A stretch of DNA of 64,000 nucleotides from Carpediemonas membranifera (lineage: Eukaryota; Fornicata): NCBI GenBank assembly GCA_019828565.1, contig JAHDYR010000024.1:1-64000 (forward strand), given 5' to 3'. A program made the position numbers and the translations under genes. Shown here piece after piece: positions 1 through 10,379 of this stretch. Within the stretch, counting starts at the first letter, position 1, and each line of letters begins with the position of its first letter. The notes below the pieces were generated by a model, which worked only from the letters and a program-made list of their open reading frames with translations, was not told where the DNA came from and ran no database searches.

Positions 1-1052
1 ATGTCAACTGGAATGTAGCTAGCTTCAACACGCGCTTCTCTGCTAACATGTGTCGTTGTATCATACCAAATATCTCTGGCTGTCTCGAGATACTGTGGTG
101 ACTGAATGCCTCGTGCAATACGGCTGGAAATGTTATACTTAACCGACTTGACAAAGGCCCACCGATCGCTTTTCAACTTGGTGGGGTTGAGGTGGGAAAG
201 CATGGAGACACATTGATCTCGTTCATCTTCGCTGTTGAAGAAGATAGTAATGTGCGTTCCATCATGTAAGTAGTTGTTGACCGGAACCGGCAAGGGAGCC
301 TATTGCGTCAGCTGCAATTGGGAAACGTGTCGTATGTTCGAGAGGGAACTTCTGGTTGTTTTGATCATAACGAAACGTGTTGTGCGAACAGTGTATCTCG
401 TCTGGTACAAGACTCTCGAAAAAAATCTGCCTCGTGATCTTTCATGGCTTCTTTCACTCCGAACACGTTCCTAATATCACACCCAAGGTCTTTGAGAGCA
501 TAATGTGAGACATCAAACTTCATGGTCTGGATACCCAGCCTTTTGGCGATCGCGTTAAAGACAGTAACCTCATCATCAACGACATTGACACCTTCAGTGA
601 TCCGCTTGAGCGCCATTGAGAACGGAAATGCATGCTCGGTGTTCTCAATCTTCTCGAGTAGCAGGTGGTTGTCCTCGCACAAGCTATCTCTCTCGTCCGA
701 CGCAGGTGAGAAGGCATGGGACCATGTTGGTGTGTACTCTCTGACAGTAGCACATATGTTACGTCGAAAAACGATCCGTATTACCATCAAGCAAGGAAAC
801 AAAGACAGGATCAAGAATGCTCTTGTCAATATCACCATCAGTTAGAGATAGCAAGACAGCCTTGAACAACGAACGCGAATCCTTATCGCATTGACGGAAC
901 CGTCGATCCATGCCATTAGCGTGGTGTCCTTGGATCGAGGTGTAAACGTTTGCTAGAATGACATTGACGGCGGAAACGCTTGATGGTGCTAGAATGTTAC
1001 CGTAAGGTGTCATTCTCCAGATGACCAAAGTAGCTTGTGTGGAGATATGCAT
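1..1052 (-). CDS. Alpha-family protein, left copy, N-terminal part, frame-broken and cut by the window edge
   Basis: Diverged paralog of the large protein at 25078-27600. Matching stretches run in the same order: the start region (LVIWRMTPYGNILAP against LIPKWTLLHGTIYAP), a coiled-coil-like stretch around DERDSLCEDN, a stretch RYDQNNQKFPLEH against RRSDQANQEYELD, and ITIFFNSEDERD against IVVFYDSEQDRE near position 220. The ATG at 1052 opens the first segment. At least three frame changes separate the segments (one in the T-run near 770, one near 380, one near 285). The 3' end lies beyond base 1. Function is not known; see the right copy for a possible transposase link. It is divergent from the plus-strand gene that starts at 1123. 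Confidence 0.55.
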
Positions 1053-1122
1053 GTCCTCCCAGTTTTTGTTTCCTTTACGTTTTTTTCGCTGTTTATATTG
1101 GTCCTACGTAAAAAAATGTCGA

Positions 1123-2708
1123 TGCCATTTTCTCCACCTCATTTTGGCAGTGCAGTTTAAGAACAGCTATAGGGGAACATGACTGATTCTAATCACAGAC
1201 AATTGTCGCTCAGTGTTTGTGACCTTTACTGGAACTCTTGTGTCCTGTGCAAAAACTTTGCCCAACAACCTGCCGGGCTATTTAGAACAAGCCACAAGGG
1301 TCTTCTTTATGTTCCCTGCGCGTTCGCATTTCTATCACATCTTTCAAGACCTGGAGACGTTTGATGACATGCTTCAGCTTGCTTGTCTTCACGCGCAAGA
1401 GCTTGAGAATTCGGATCAGGCATCGCAGGTTGCCCGGATTCTCTCTCGCGTCATCAAACTGCGAAGCCATCCACAGCTAAGCATGGATGTTCAGCTTCGC
1501 GAAGGCGAATCGCTGCCCGACCGTCTTCACACGCTTATACAAGGGACGTTGTGGGCCATACTGAGGACGGTGACCGATGGTGACTCGAGCGCTCTCTGGT
1601 TCATGTGCAGGAAGTTCATGTTTTTCACATAGTGTTGCTAAGAGAGATCGGACTGTCATCAAGAGCTATGATGCATCAGAGCTCGTGCATTATTGTGGGT
1701 TTGTCTTCCACGACAATCATCGTTCATTCCGTCACCGGATCATGCGGTTCTGGTCTGATGGCAAGTGTTTCTTCTTCTCAACCAGCAAGGCGTTCTACAT
1801 TGGCAACTTGTGGTTCGCTCGTGTTACATCTGTCCATCAGGCGGTTTTCCCCGCAGCCATAGCTGAGAAGCTTGCCAAGATGCATCTGTGGTGCAGGCAT
1901 CGATTTGTTCTTGACTGCCACTGCAACACTTACATCATGTTGCACACAATGCACGGGGTGCTCGTTACAGCGCCTTCTCAGGAGTATGGCGTTAATATGA
2001 TGGCTTGGTTTGGACACGATGTGGCCCTCACTCACCGATTCTCTTCGTTTGCTAAGGTGAAACTTCCCGTCAATCTTGGAGGGATCAGGGCCGTGCCTGG
2101 ACTTGTTATCTTGTCCGGAACGGTCCGGGCATCCAAGACAAAGAATATAGTCCCAGCCCAGTTCTTCACCGGTAATACCACTGGTCATATTCCCGCTGAT
2201 GACATGACGGATGTCGCCCATCCGGGGTTCAGGAGGACACCTGTCTGGATCGACGCAATCATCTTTGTTGCACAGTCTAGGGTTTATGATCGTTAGATCT
2301 GGCAATGATTGCTATCTCATCGGTAGATCCCGACTCATCCCCAACATTGTCCGATCTCTATTTTTTTGGACCCAAACCCGATTCCTTGCAGCGAACATGA
2401 GGTGTATAGGTTGTACCCACTTTCCAAGTTTGTGCTATTGCCCAACAACGTCCTTATCTATGTGCGAGTAGACGGCGGGAGCAGACAAACTGTGGTTTCG
2501 AGACAATCGCATGGGTTTCCTGCTATTGCGCGCTTTGAGGCATCAAAAATATGCAGTGACACTGATGGATAAGTCCCCCAGCACTTACTGGCTGTTCAAC
2601 CCACTCAACAAACGGTGGTACGCGTACAACAATATTCTGCGGTGGACACCAACTCTTCCATGGATGCCGTTGTATGAGAAACCAATACCAGCAGAAATTG
2701 TTGTTTGA
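1123..2708 (+). pseudogene. Beta-family caspase-like gene, left copy, degraded
   Basis: The first codons (MPFSPPHFG) match the start of the gene at 10380 (MPFSHPQFG), and the DNA around the ATG is alike. A stop follows within 13 codons. Further on, a stretch with ASQVARILSRVIKL aligns with HAERIRQIFAAM of the intact copy. A GHTEDGDRW segment in another frame matches the histidine motif GHSDSDGRF. Several frame changes and stops follow up to 2708. The long open stretch at 1577-2296 shows no domain I know and does not clearly match the OTU-like half of the other copy. This copy has more breaks than its neighbours and only part can be explained by homopolymer slips, so I call it a pseudogene. 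Confidence 0.4.
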
Positions 2709-2882
2709 CCCACATTGCCCAATAAACGCGTAATAGAAACGTCTCCACACCTTCCCCACCTTCCCCAGCGGGGACGACAGTCAATCTACTGCAGCGAATT
2801 TGCTGCCGTGGGATGATGTTGACCCCAGTGAGTGGCTAACCCCGGCCGGCCGCTGTATGTAGATAAGCCGCAAGTGATTAAA

Positions 2883-4157
2883 TTACATAAAGGCTGGATC
2901 GCTTCTTCCTTCCTTTACTCTCACAATGCCAGACTCGGATTCAGTGCCAGGAGGCTTTCCTTGCAGACCTGGCAAAAATAAGAACCTGGCAACGGTTCCA
3001 TCAATCGAGGTCTCCCACATGGCCACACCGCATGGCTTGCAATACCAAGATTTGCACATGTTGCAGAAGAAAGAGTCCCTTCCCTTTGACGATTTGATCT
3101 TAGCCTTGCAGCGGGTGCATTCAGAAGCAGCAGCACAATCCGGACACGTGAAATTGGTAATGGCCTTCTTCCCATTGCTGAGCCACCTCACGCACCTCCC
3201 ATGGTAGTAGCGGTTGCATGATCCGCACTGGGCGAAGTCAGTTTCGTTCTCCGGATTGCCCAACCAATCCGGGGAAGTGCAATGCCCGCAGCAAAAATGC
3301 TAGTTGACGCATAAACATATCGAAAGAAATCAGCGGACCTGTCTTCTCAGCAATGCTGACATCACTGTCATCACTGTCATCAGCAGTAGGACGCTTCAGC
3401 TCTTGCTGATGTGCCATATCGAACTTTCGTTCACCAACAACGTATTGGTGAAGATCCTGGATCATTTGGTGTTGGACCGAAGGATTTGTCAGAGAAGAGT
3501 CACGAGCGGGAGTCTTCGCATCTCTTTCAGTCTTAATGGATCCAAGAAGGCTGTTATCGTTGAGCAGTGACTCAGATTTGATTGGAGACGCAGGAAAGCT
3601 GGGTTCATCTCCCCTCAGCCTTTTTGGTCTGCACGCTTTGCTTGTGATATCTTTGCCTGGCATCAAGAAGTAGACCTGTCGGGAAGATGAACTTCATCTT
3701 CTTCAGGTTCTCGATGTCCATATCAGGGGCGTTGGCTAGTCTGAGGACATTCGCCATCTCCTTCATGAAAAACTGACAGATCCTTGGCGCTAGGCTTCTC
3801 TTTCGGCGTCAACTGGTGGTAGATGATCGGCTTAGTCTTGGTGTAACCGAGCTTATAACCCAAATCTCTCGCCCAGTCTAGCAACCCCTTCTCGTTGAAG
3901 TTCTTCTTCTTCAAAGCAACAAAACCACCGTACACAGGGACAAGCAAGTTCGACACGACAGTGTTATAGGCCGATAACACGGAGTCTTTGGGCATTCCCA
4001 GTGAGAGGCCACTGTCTACGTCGATATCATCGACAATGACAAAGAAGCATGTCAACATGGCCCGAAAAAGTGATCTTTGAAAGATTTGTAGTAAGATCAT
4101 GACCAGTGAACGCGCGATAGGTTCCAGGAGACTTCTTTTTTTCGGCACTTGCTTCAT
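2883..4157 (-). CDS. Gamma-family PHD/zinc-finger protein, left copy, frame-broken
   Basis: The C-terminal part holds a textbook C4HC3 PHD pattern: CGHC, then CGSC, four residues, H, two residues, C, then CPDC. A second zinc-binding cluster follows (CTRC, CNMC, CKPC). PHD fingers usually read the H3 N-terminus, often K4 methylation. The N-terminal part from the ATG at 4157 matches the right copy (MLTCFFVIVDD against MLKAFFTFAFD; LLDWARDLGYKL against VRDWAETMGVTV). The frame changes at the A-run 3293-3297 (plus strand); one base fewer there would join the finger to the acidic linker upstream. A second break lies between 3666 and 3723. The 427-residue right copy shows the expected full layout. 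Confidence 0.65.
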
Positions 4158-4210
4158 TTCGTTCGATATGTTTATAACGTAAATGAATTATGTAAAGGGT
4201 GTCACTGAGA

Positions 4211-4630
4211 ATGAAACCAATGAAACCACATCTAGAAACGCCTGAGGGAGCTGCATCACAAGTGGTCAGCATTTCATCGGACATTATGCGCGGAATTGGC
4301 ATTGTTGAAGAAATTCAAAGCCGCTTTTGTTTAGATAGTCGCTTGGAATCAATATGCAGATCAATAATGGCAGAAACAGGCAAAAATGAAGGCAATTGGT
4401 GCTGCTTATGTTTATGACTACAACAAAGACTCATTAAAAGCAGCACGAGTACATTTCATTTGGAGAAGTGCTCAGTTTGACGAATACCGTGTGGACATCT
4501 GTAACTCATCTCAGACTGATCTTAGAGCTCCCAAAGCGGAGACTGAGAACAGTTCTCGCCATACAATGTCAGGGGATGACCTGATATCTCTATTTCGCGG
4601 TTGCTTGTTCCGCCCTGTCGCCGTGCCCAT
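4211..4630 (+). CDS. Epsilon-family small helical protein, left copy, frame-broken
   Basis: The stretch GIVEEIQSRFCLDSRLESI matches AIEAIQSHYFIDSRLNDI of the minus-strand gene at 27799-28005, and a following ETGK...AIG matches ETSKLNAIG. I start it at the ATG at 4211; a GTG at 4199 is also open. A one-base slip in the A-run near 4383 separates the two halves. The 3' end is uncertain, because the second frame stays open into the antisense of the delta gene; I stop at 4630, where that gene begins. No known domain. Its only support is the paralog pair, both beside other paralogous genes. Confidence 0.4.
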
Positions 4631-6267
4631 TTACTTCAACTGCTCCACTAGCATGAACGCCCTTCCAGGGGAAACTCCAGCTTCTCTCCCTGTGTTACAC
4701 GAGCTTTTTGTCTTCTTCTCTCGAGAGTGCTGTGCGATGATAGCCTTCATCTCAGGCGTAAGACCGAGGTCTAGGGGTGGGACCGTTATGAACTTCTGGC
4801 CCCCGTACCTCATCATGGTGCTATTGATCCGAGTCCACAAAGCTCCAGCCACATTGTTCCTCTGGAACAGTTCCATCAAGGCAGCGAGAGCAACGTAGCG
4901 GTCAAGCTCGATTGTTGCCTCCTCGGCGCGCCTGATAAGCTCCGCCCAGTTGTCTTCGAGTTCATCGGCGAGTGCTTCAAGCCCAGCCTCACTCGCGCGT
5001 GCCAACTCTGCTTGAGTAAACTGATGGATCGCCTGATCCTCGCCCTTCTGCTGACCTAACTCAGCTTCTAGTCTCTTCTGGGACTCCTCAGAATCTCTGT
5101 TAGCCTGTTCAAGCGCCTCCCTCGCCTCCCTCTCCTCAGCAAGCCGTTTCATCAAGGGCTCGTACTGCTCCAACAAGCGCACAGACTCGGGTACATCATC
5201 AAGGCCTGCAATGGTGTCGTCTAGCTGTGCTAAGCTGTGATTAAGCAGGGACACTGGCTCGCGGACGTCATGATCGGCCTCTGCATCAACATCGTAAACC
5301 GTCTGGAGACCAACGGTGTCTGTGTCGTCCACATCGGACTCTACTTCGACGTCTTGATCAGTCTGGGGCAAAGGAACGCCGTCACCCTGCATGGCGGCCG
5401 GTTCAGCGTGGCCATCGGACTCGTCCTCGTCAGTGTCGGAAAAAATTCCACGGCGTCGCTGGCGGGTGGTGTCACATATGCATGCCCTGTATCTTGCGCA
5501 TAGGATGCAGTAACGAGTTCAAGCGAGTGTATGGCTTCCTCGCGGTCATTCCTTGCCTGAATAGCTTCGGCGGCTGCCTTGGCAACATCTCGACGCAACC
5601 GCTCAAGCTGGGCTGATGTCACATCGCTTCCCGGATCATTCTTGCAACCAGAAAGAATGTCCTCGTAGGGGAATGCACGCGGCGGGCCTCGACAGTGCCC
5701 TCAGGGGCGACGAAGAGAGCGCGAAGGATCAGGTTGACTTGATCTGGAAGAAAGAGACGGCCTGTTCCTTCTAGATGAATAGAGCCACGATGTGACGGCA
5801 TGACAGCCTCGCGGTTATCCTCAAAGGTGATCGCTGATCCGGTGTAGTGGTCAAAAAAACTGCTTCCGCACGATTTCAACCTGATCATCCTCCATAAACA
5901 AGCCTGCAGGAACCTTAGACAGCTCGGGCCGGGCAAGGTCGTCACTAATGGCCATGAGCTCGGGAAGGGAAGCCTTGTTGATGAGATCCATTAGTGAAAC
6001 TCGGCCAGCGAGACCAAACACATCACGAATCTCGTCAATGACGATGTTATCGACCAGCGCGCATCTCAGGGCTGTCTTCGTTATCACTTTGTGCTCCTTG
6101 AGGTGCTCCAAGCGGCTCTTATTCGTCCGGAGTGCGAACCATCTCTCGAACATACTCTTATCTGCTCGAATAGCCTTACGCTCTTGACCAGGTGCAGCAG
6201 AAGCAATCCTAACGGTCTTCTCATGATGCTCACGAATCCAGCTGCGTAGAATAGTGATATCTAGCAT
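4631..6267 (-). CDS. Delta-family coiled-coil acidic protein, left copy, frame-broken
   Basis: From the ATG at 6267 the product has a basic helical N-terminal region (about 140 residues), a charged middle, an acidic stretch rich in D and E, a long Glu/Ala/Gln coiled coil (EEREAREALEQANRDSEESQ region), and near the end the motif TPEMKAIIAQHS. The same motif (TPEMKDIIAQHS) occurs in the gene at 18504-20488, which has the same overall layout. Three one-base frame slips break it: the A-runs at 5853-5859 and 5440-5445 and the CCC at 5630-5632 (plus strand). The homolog carries an OTU-like C-terminal domain after the motif; this copy ends about 30 residues past it. Function unknown; perhaps a scaffold or chromatin-binding protein. 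Confidence 0.55.
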
Positions 6268-6284
6268 CTTTTTCCAAAAATTTC

Positions 6285-6755
6285 ACAGCAATGCAGTGTT
6301 ATTTTTCAGAGTGAATATTTTTGTTCTTTCGAAATAAGATGCAGGAAGAGCTTTTAGTATATAGCACGTACGACTGAAGGCATTTTTAAGCATGTTTATA
6401 GCATGTATATGCAGGTAGTTGATTGTAGGTACTGTCAAAATTTTCTGTTTACGCAAAGCAATATAAATATGCCAATTCATCACGTAAAACTTCTGGAGCC
6501 GTGTTCAGACAGTCAGAGAACCCACCATACCGCTTTTCAGCCAGAATAGACTCAACCCTAATTTTTGCTTTTACGTATATCTCGGTAAATAGACTCGAAC
6601 GATATGTAAAAAAATCTTGGATCCGTCCTAACATATCAAATACTACACATATACCAAGTTTCAGCCAAATCCAAGCCGAGAAGATCACCCCCGTCAAGCC
6701 CATGGACAATGGTAGGTCAGCGTGGTTTTGGCGAAAATAACAGTGCATTGCTGTA
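6285..6755. mobile_element. MITE-like element with about 24-bp terminal inverted repeats
   Basis: The left end begins ACAGCAATGCAGTGTTATTT. The right end read on the other strand begins ACAGCAATGCACTGTTATTT. Between them lies about 470 bp of AT-rich DNA without a convincing gene. The right terminus is repeated as a further inverted copy at 6779-6798, so the right end forms a perfect 20-bp hairpin (6731-6750 with 6779-6798). No target duplication is obvious. It sits 18 bp upstream of the delta-gene ATG. Confidence 0.45.
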
Positions 6756-6837
6756 TTCCAAATGTATGACTTATAGTGCAATGCACTGTTATTTTCGCAG
6801 AGCCGAACTTGGACGTGGCCAGAAACTGACATCGCTG

Positions 6838-6890
6838 AAAAGCTCAGAGACGTCGTTATATCATCTATAACGGCATCTCTGAGCTTTTAA
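6838..6890. repeat. Hairpin with 23-bp arms
   Basis: Left arm AAAAGCTCAGAGACGTCG... pairs with ...CTCTGAGCTTTT around a five-base loop (21 of 23 positions pair). It contains GTTATA/TATAAC. The rest of 6756-7177 is AT-rich and holds nothing else that I recognise. Confidence 0.5.
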
Positions 6891-7177
6891 GCACACAGTT
6901 CTCATCCTGACGTGGAGATTGATGCTTGATAAATTGAAGAATCGACTAGGAGAGCTCTACGCTTGCATGCAGCCTTCTATTAGGTTGTTGATGTTGGTTA
7001 TATGCTTCTTTTTCGTTCTCGATGCGTGTGGATGAGTATTCTGTTGCAAGATTCATTTTGATGGACTGATGTTGGTTATAGAGGATAAAGGCACCAGAAT
7101 GGATCATATGCATGCTATAAACCGTTCTGTGCCGTTGGTCGGACGGCTTCAGAAGTCATTGTATAGAAGGAGATCGT

Positions 7178-7468
7178 TTAATGGTCATCACATACATCAT
7201 GGTATTGCGGGGAATCATGGTAGTGAGGTGATTCGATTTCGAGACTCGGTGGTGAACTGCGGACAGGAGATGGAGGCGGACTTACAACAGGCGTGGCGGG
7301 GGCTGGCGTTGAAGGCGGAGTGGGGGATGGAGACGGGCACGGAGATGGATACGGCGAGCTGTACGGCATACACCTTACTGGAAGCGGCATCTCCGGCCAC
7401 TTGACGAACCTGCACCGCCGGGCAGTTAAATCTTCAGGCCTCTTCTTGTTCCGTTTTAGTTTCGTCAT
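7178..7468 (-). CDS. Small proline-rich ORF
   Basis: ATG at 7468, 96 residues: a basic N-terminus (MTKLKRNKKRPED) followed by a Pro/Ser run (SSPYPSPCPSPSPTPPSTP) and a His/Asp-rich tail. Low complexity makes it weak evidence of a gene. It lies just downstream of the kinase-like gene on the same strand and could be a C-terminal exon or a separate small protein. No homolog recognised. Confidence 0.25.
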   Translation of the reverse strand: MTKLKRNKKRPEDLTARRCRFVKWPEMPLPVRCMPYSSPYPSPCPSPSPTPPSTPAPATPVVSPPPSPVRSSPPSLEIESPHYHDSPQYHDVCDDH

Positions 7469-7601
7469 CGCTCTGTGCAGAACAAGACGCAATTTTCGCA
7501 CAACATTTACGTATTTACCCAGTTATGTGTCGGTATATGTTCAAACCACGGCCAGGCCCCACCGGGGGTGAGTGTTGGGCATGCGCCGGTGTTCTTAGGA
7601 C

Positions 7602-8487
7602 TCATGGTTTCGAGTTCAATGCTACGACCCTTTCGAATCGCATCTCTAAACTTTTCCTCCAGGACCCCAGTTGGCAGCAGTCGACCATTCTCTTTCGCTG
7701 ATCTACAGAGAGTAAGACCTGTTCAGTGTCATCTAACAGAAGCGGACTCGGCTTGGCGACGCATTCATGCACGCGCATGATGACCTTGAGCTTGTCAAGA
7801 CATTCGGCAGCAGTGGGACGCTTCGTTGGGTCGAAGTGGAGCATCTGCATTGCCAGGTCGTACATTCCGAGGCAAGTGGGTGGCGTTGTGCCGCGAATCG
7901 GTAGTGCAGAGTTCACGTTCACGAAGTTGAGACAATCTCTGAGCGGTTCGAGTGTCTTACGTGACAACTGCAACTGCCCACCATAGAAGTGGCACCAGTT
8001 CAGCAAGCTACCAAGCTTCAGCATCTTATTCTTCTTCTTGTTGTCGATCTGCGCCATGTCAGTCACCTTCGCGGCAAAGGGGGACTTGGGGAGACCGTAA
8101 AAGAGCAATGACTACACCGCACGAGTAAATGTCGGAGGCAGGTGTGACGACATGAAGAACAGGCGGGAAGAGCCGATGCAGTCATGCGCGTATGCTTGGA
8201 GGTCTCGTATGGCGCTCGTTGACGGCGGAATGACCGAACACGAACACACTTTGAACATTTCTGGGGGTAAATACCCATGCGTGCCGCGATATTCGGATGC
8301 CGATTTCAGTTCTATGGCCCAGTTCTCGTCGCGACAAGCCGGCTTCGTCATAGCAGAACTTCTTCATCAACGAAGTCTGTGCAGGATATGATTGAAATGA
8401 TTGAAAAGAAACAGCCTGACATAAGACCCACCCAACCTTACATGGGTCATTGAAGGGTTGTGTGCCACGCTCTTGGTGCTGTGTCAT
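7602..8487 (-). CDS. Protein-kinase C-lobe protein, truncated or frame-broken
   Basis: Kinase motifs of the C-lobe are present but in more than one frame: GTHGYLPPEMF (activation segment and APE region), SDIYSCGVVIALL (subdomain IX), and MYDLAMQMLHFDPTKRPTAAECL (subdomain XI arginine). The last segment matches LYDLAMGMLSYNPEDRPTAL of the kinase at 12508-13760. I see no glycine loop, VAIK lysine, HRD or DFG, so as it stands it is only a C-lobe. A GT...CACAG stretch (about 8441 down to 8377) resembles a spliceosomal intron and might hide upstream exons. It is divergent from the SET-like gene starting at 8523. Confidence 0.55.
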
Positions 8488-8522
8488 TGCTGCGTATAAA
8501 CTGCTGGTATAAACTGCGTAGA

Positions 8523-9370
8523 ATGCAGCAAGAAAGTGGAACTGTCAACTTTTGCTGCGATTGCTTTCCGGAAGAGCTTGCGCGTCGTGTCTATGCAAAT
8601 TGGGCGGACATGGGCGAAGCCGCGATGAAGATAGACGCCTTGCCTTTCGATGATGACCAAATTGTCGAGCTTGACGGCCAATCGCTCATTTCTCTGAAGT
8701 GCAGCACATGCATGGTGTCAAAGGGCGATGACATGATGTATGGTTTGGTCACGGCTGGCGATGTTGATGAGGGAGAAGTGCTCGGGATTGCCAAGGGTGT
8801 TCTTAGCGATCAGCCTTCTCGGATTCAGCTATCGTCACAGCTGCACCTCATGACTCCTGATGAAGCATGCGTCAACAAGCTTTGCCATCATTCGGCTGCT
8901 GGCAACTGCAGGTTTGCCCTATTCAAGGTGGATAAGAAGCCGATCTGCTTCTTGGTTGCCACCAGCAAGATCCCAAAGGACAAGGTCATCCTTGAAGGTG
9001 GCGGCACTGACGATAATGTCTTTGTCGTGGTTAAGCATGCGAGGAATCGTGATGTACCGAAGGACGTGAAGCACTCAATTTCTCGCGTGGTCCAGGAGGA
9101 TGCAGAGAAGGCGAAGAAGTTAGATGTAATGAAGTCGAAGAAGAAGGCGAAGGCAAAGAAAAAGGAAGCAGACATGACGGAGGAGGAGAAGTACAGATTA
9201 GAGCAGAAGAAGCTAAGAAAAAGCATGCGCCAATGGGGAGCTGGGAGCCTTCTAAGAAGAAGAAGACGACTGTGAAGAGAAAGGGTACCAAATCGAGGTT
9301 GACGAAGAAGGACAAGGTGGCCATGACGCACAATGCGAAGACGTTGGACGAGTTCCTTAAACTGTTTTAA
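8523..9370 (+). CDS. SET-domain-like protein with a lysine-rich tail
   Basis: The start is the ATG at 8523. Residues of about 70-190 resemble a degenerate SET domain: a YGLVTAGDVDEGEVLG opening like the usual G-x-G-x-x-A entry, a CHHSAAGNCRF segment in the place of the NHSCxPN motif, and a FLVATSKIPKDKVIL segment like the conserved hydrophobic strand plus D-I-P-x-G-E. The final Tyr of SET enzymes is not obvious, so activity is open. A basic Lys-rich tail follows. A one-base slip in the A-run 9218-9222 shifts the frame; the shifted frame continues as a Lys-rich coding sequence to a stop at 9370. It converges on the H3-tail gene. SET enzymes methylate histone lysines, so the neighbours may be functionally linked. 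Confidence 0.4.
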
Positions 9371-9458
9371 CCTTTATGTCTCTTCAGCCCGCAGAGACGC
9401 CTTCGAATAGTGGGGTTTAGAGGCGCGCTGATCGAGTCAATGGTCAACAATTGCATCT

Positions 9459-10317
9459 TTACACTGTAGAGAACATACCGAGCTCTCTTAAAAACTGGTA
9501 AATCTCAACCTCCATCTCTTGACGAGCAATCTGCCGTTCTTCAGTCATGGAAAGATGGTTGCGAAGCTTCTTTCTCTCATCAGACGGCATTGTCAGGCAA
9601 GCTTCGTCGTAGGTGGCATTGCTCGTGGACAGGATAAAGAAATCAGCATTGATCGCTTCAGGGGAGAAGCAGGGAGACAATCTTGTTCCAAGGGAGGTTT
9701 GGAAACACCTTCGCCAGGTGTTCGCGCAAGGCAGCGCGAAGATTGGTCGAGAAAAACTTCTCGTCACTGCGAGGAAGGCAGTACTTGGAGAATTTCTTCG
9801 TATCCTTCAGCTTCAGGAACCGACGCTGTTCTTCAGGATCCAGGCGAGCATGTGGCACATCTGGCGTTGCGTCAAGAGCAACCGCTAAGGTGTCAAGCAG
9901 TGTCTTCATATCTTCTGTCGCAGCAGTCTCAGGGTCAACGCTGCGGAAGGCATGCAGCGCTGATTGGTAAGCAGCTTCTGCCCGCGCTGCCACCTCGTCC
10001 TTCCTCGATGGGTTCATGTGGACAGACTCGGACTCAGTGTTGAATGCAAGTCGGAAACCAGCTCGTGTTGAATTCTTGACCATCTGCTTGAAGTTGTGCG
10101 CCTCCGTCTTCTTGATGCACGACAGAATAGTTTCTTGGATATCAGCATCAGCCTTTTGCAGGACTGCCGTGCAATTCTCCAACGCGGCCTGAGACAACGG
10201 CTTGTAGGTGCGGTACGACGAAGTATTCGCTCTCCGCGCAGCTATCGCTGCTAACTGCTTGCGAGGCGCCTTTCCACCTTGCGTAGGCCGGCGAGCCGTT
10301 TGCTTTGTTCTAGCCAT
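9459..10317 (-). CDS. Histone H3-tail mimic fused to an unknown helical domain
   Basis: The ATG at 10317 opens with ARTKQTARRPT, then QGGKAPRKQLA and AIAARR. This copies the H3 tail over about 28 residues with one extra Gln. Lys 4, 14 and 18 are kept. Lys 9 and 27 are Arg, Lys 23 is Ile, and Ser 10 and 28 are Pro and Ala. After residue 35 nothing resembles the histone fold; instead there is a helical Ala/Glu/Lys-rich region of about 250 residues. The frame breaks at the GGGG at 9661-9664 (plus strand); the shifted frame continues in good coding sequence to a stop at 9459. Inference: it presents a decoy or constitutively active-type H3 tail to readers and writers. The promoter region is shared with the divergent gene at 10380. 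Confidence 0.75.
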
Positions 10318-10379
10318 CGTCTTCTGAATGCAGAATTATATGCAATACATTTCTCACATAAAGCTGCTTTTAAAGTGCG
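10318..10379. promoter_or_regulatory. Short divergent intergenic promoter region
   Basis: Only 62 bp separate the start codons of the H3-tail gene and the caspase/OTU-like gene. The stretch is AT-rich (ATTATATGCAATACA) and includes TTTAAAGTGCG. The same 11-mer recurs at 13790-13800 upstream of the kinase gene at 13760. A compact shared promoter is inferred. Confidence 0.35.

Noticed and set aside
3298-3336. A 39-nt GT...AG stretch that would restore the left PHD frame
   Set aside because: Removing it would delete residues that align with the right copy; one base fewer in the A-run at 3293-3297 keeps the alignment.
4631-4898. Plus-strand open frame after the epsilon core
   Set aside because: It is antisense to the C-terminal end of the delta protein, which is supported by a paralog; I ended the epsilon gene before it.
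9196-9206. An 11-nt GTACAGATTAG that would restore the SET-like frame if removed
   Set aside because: Too short for an intron; a one-base slip in the adjacent A-run explains the shift more simply.
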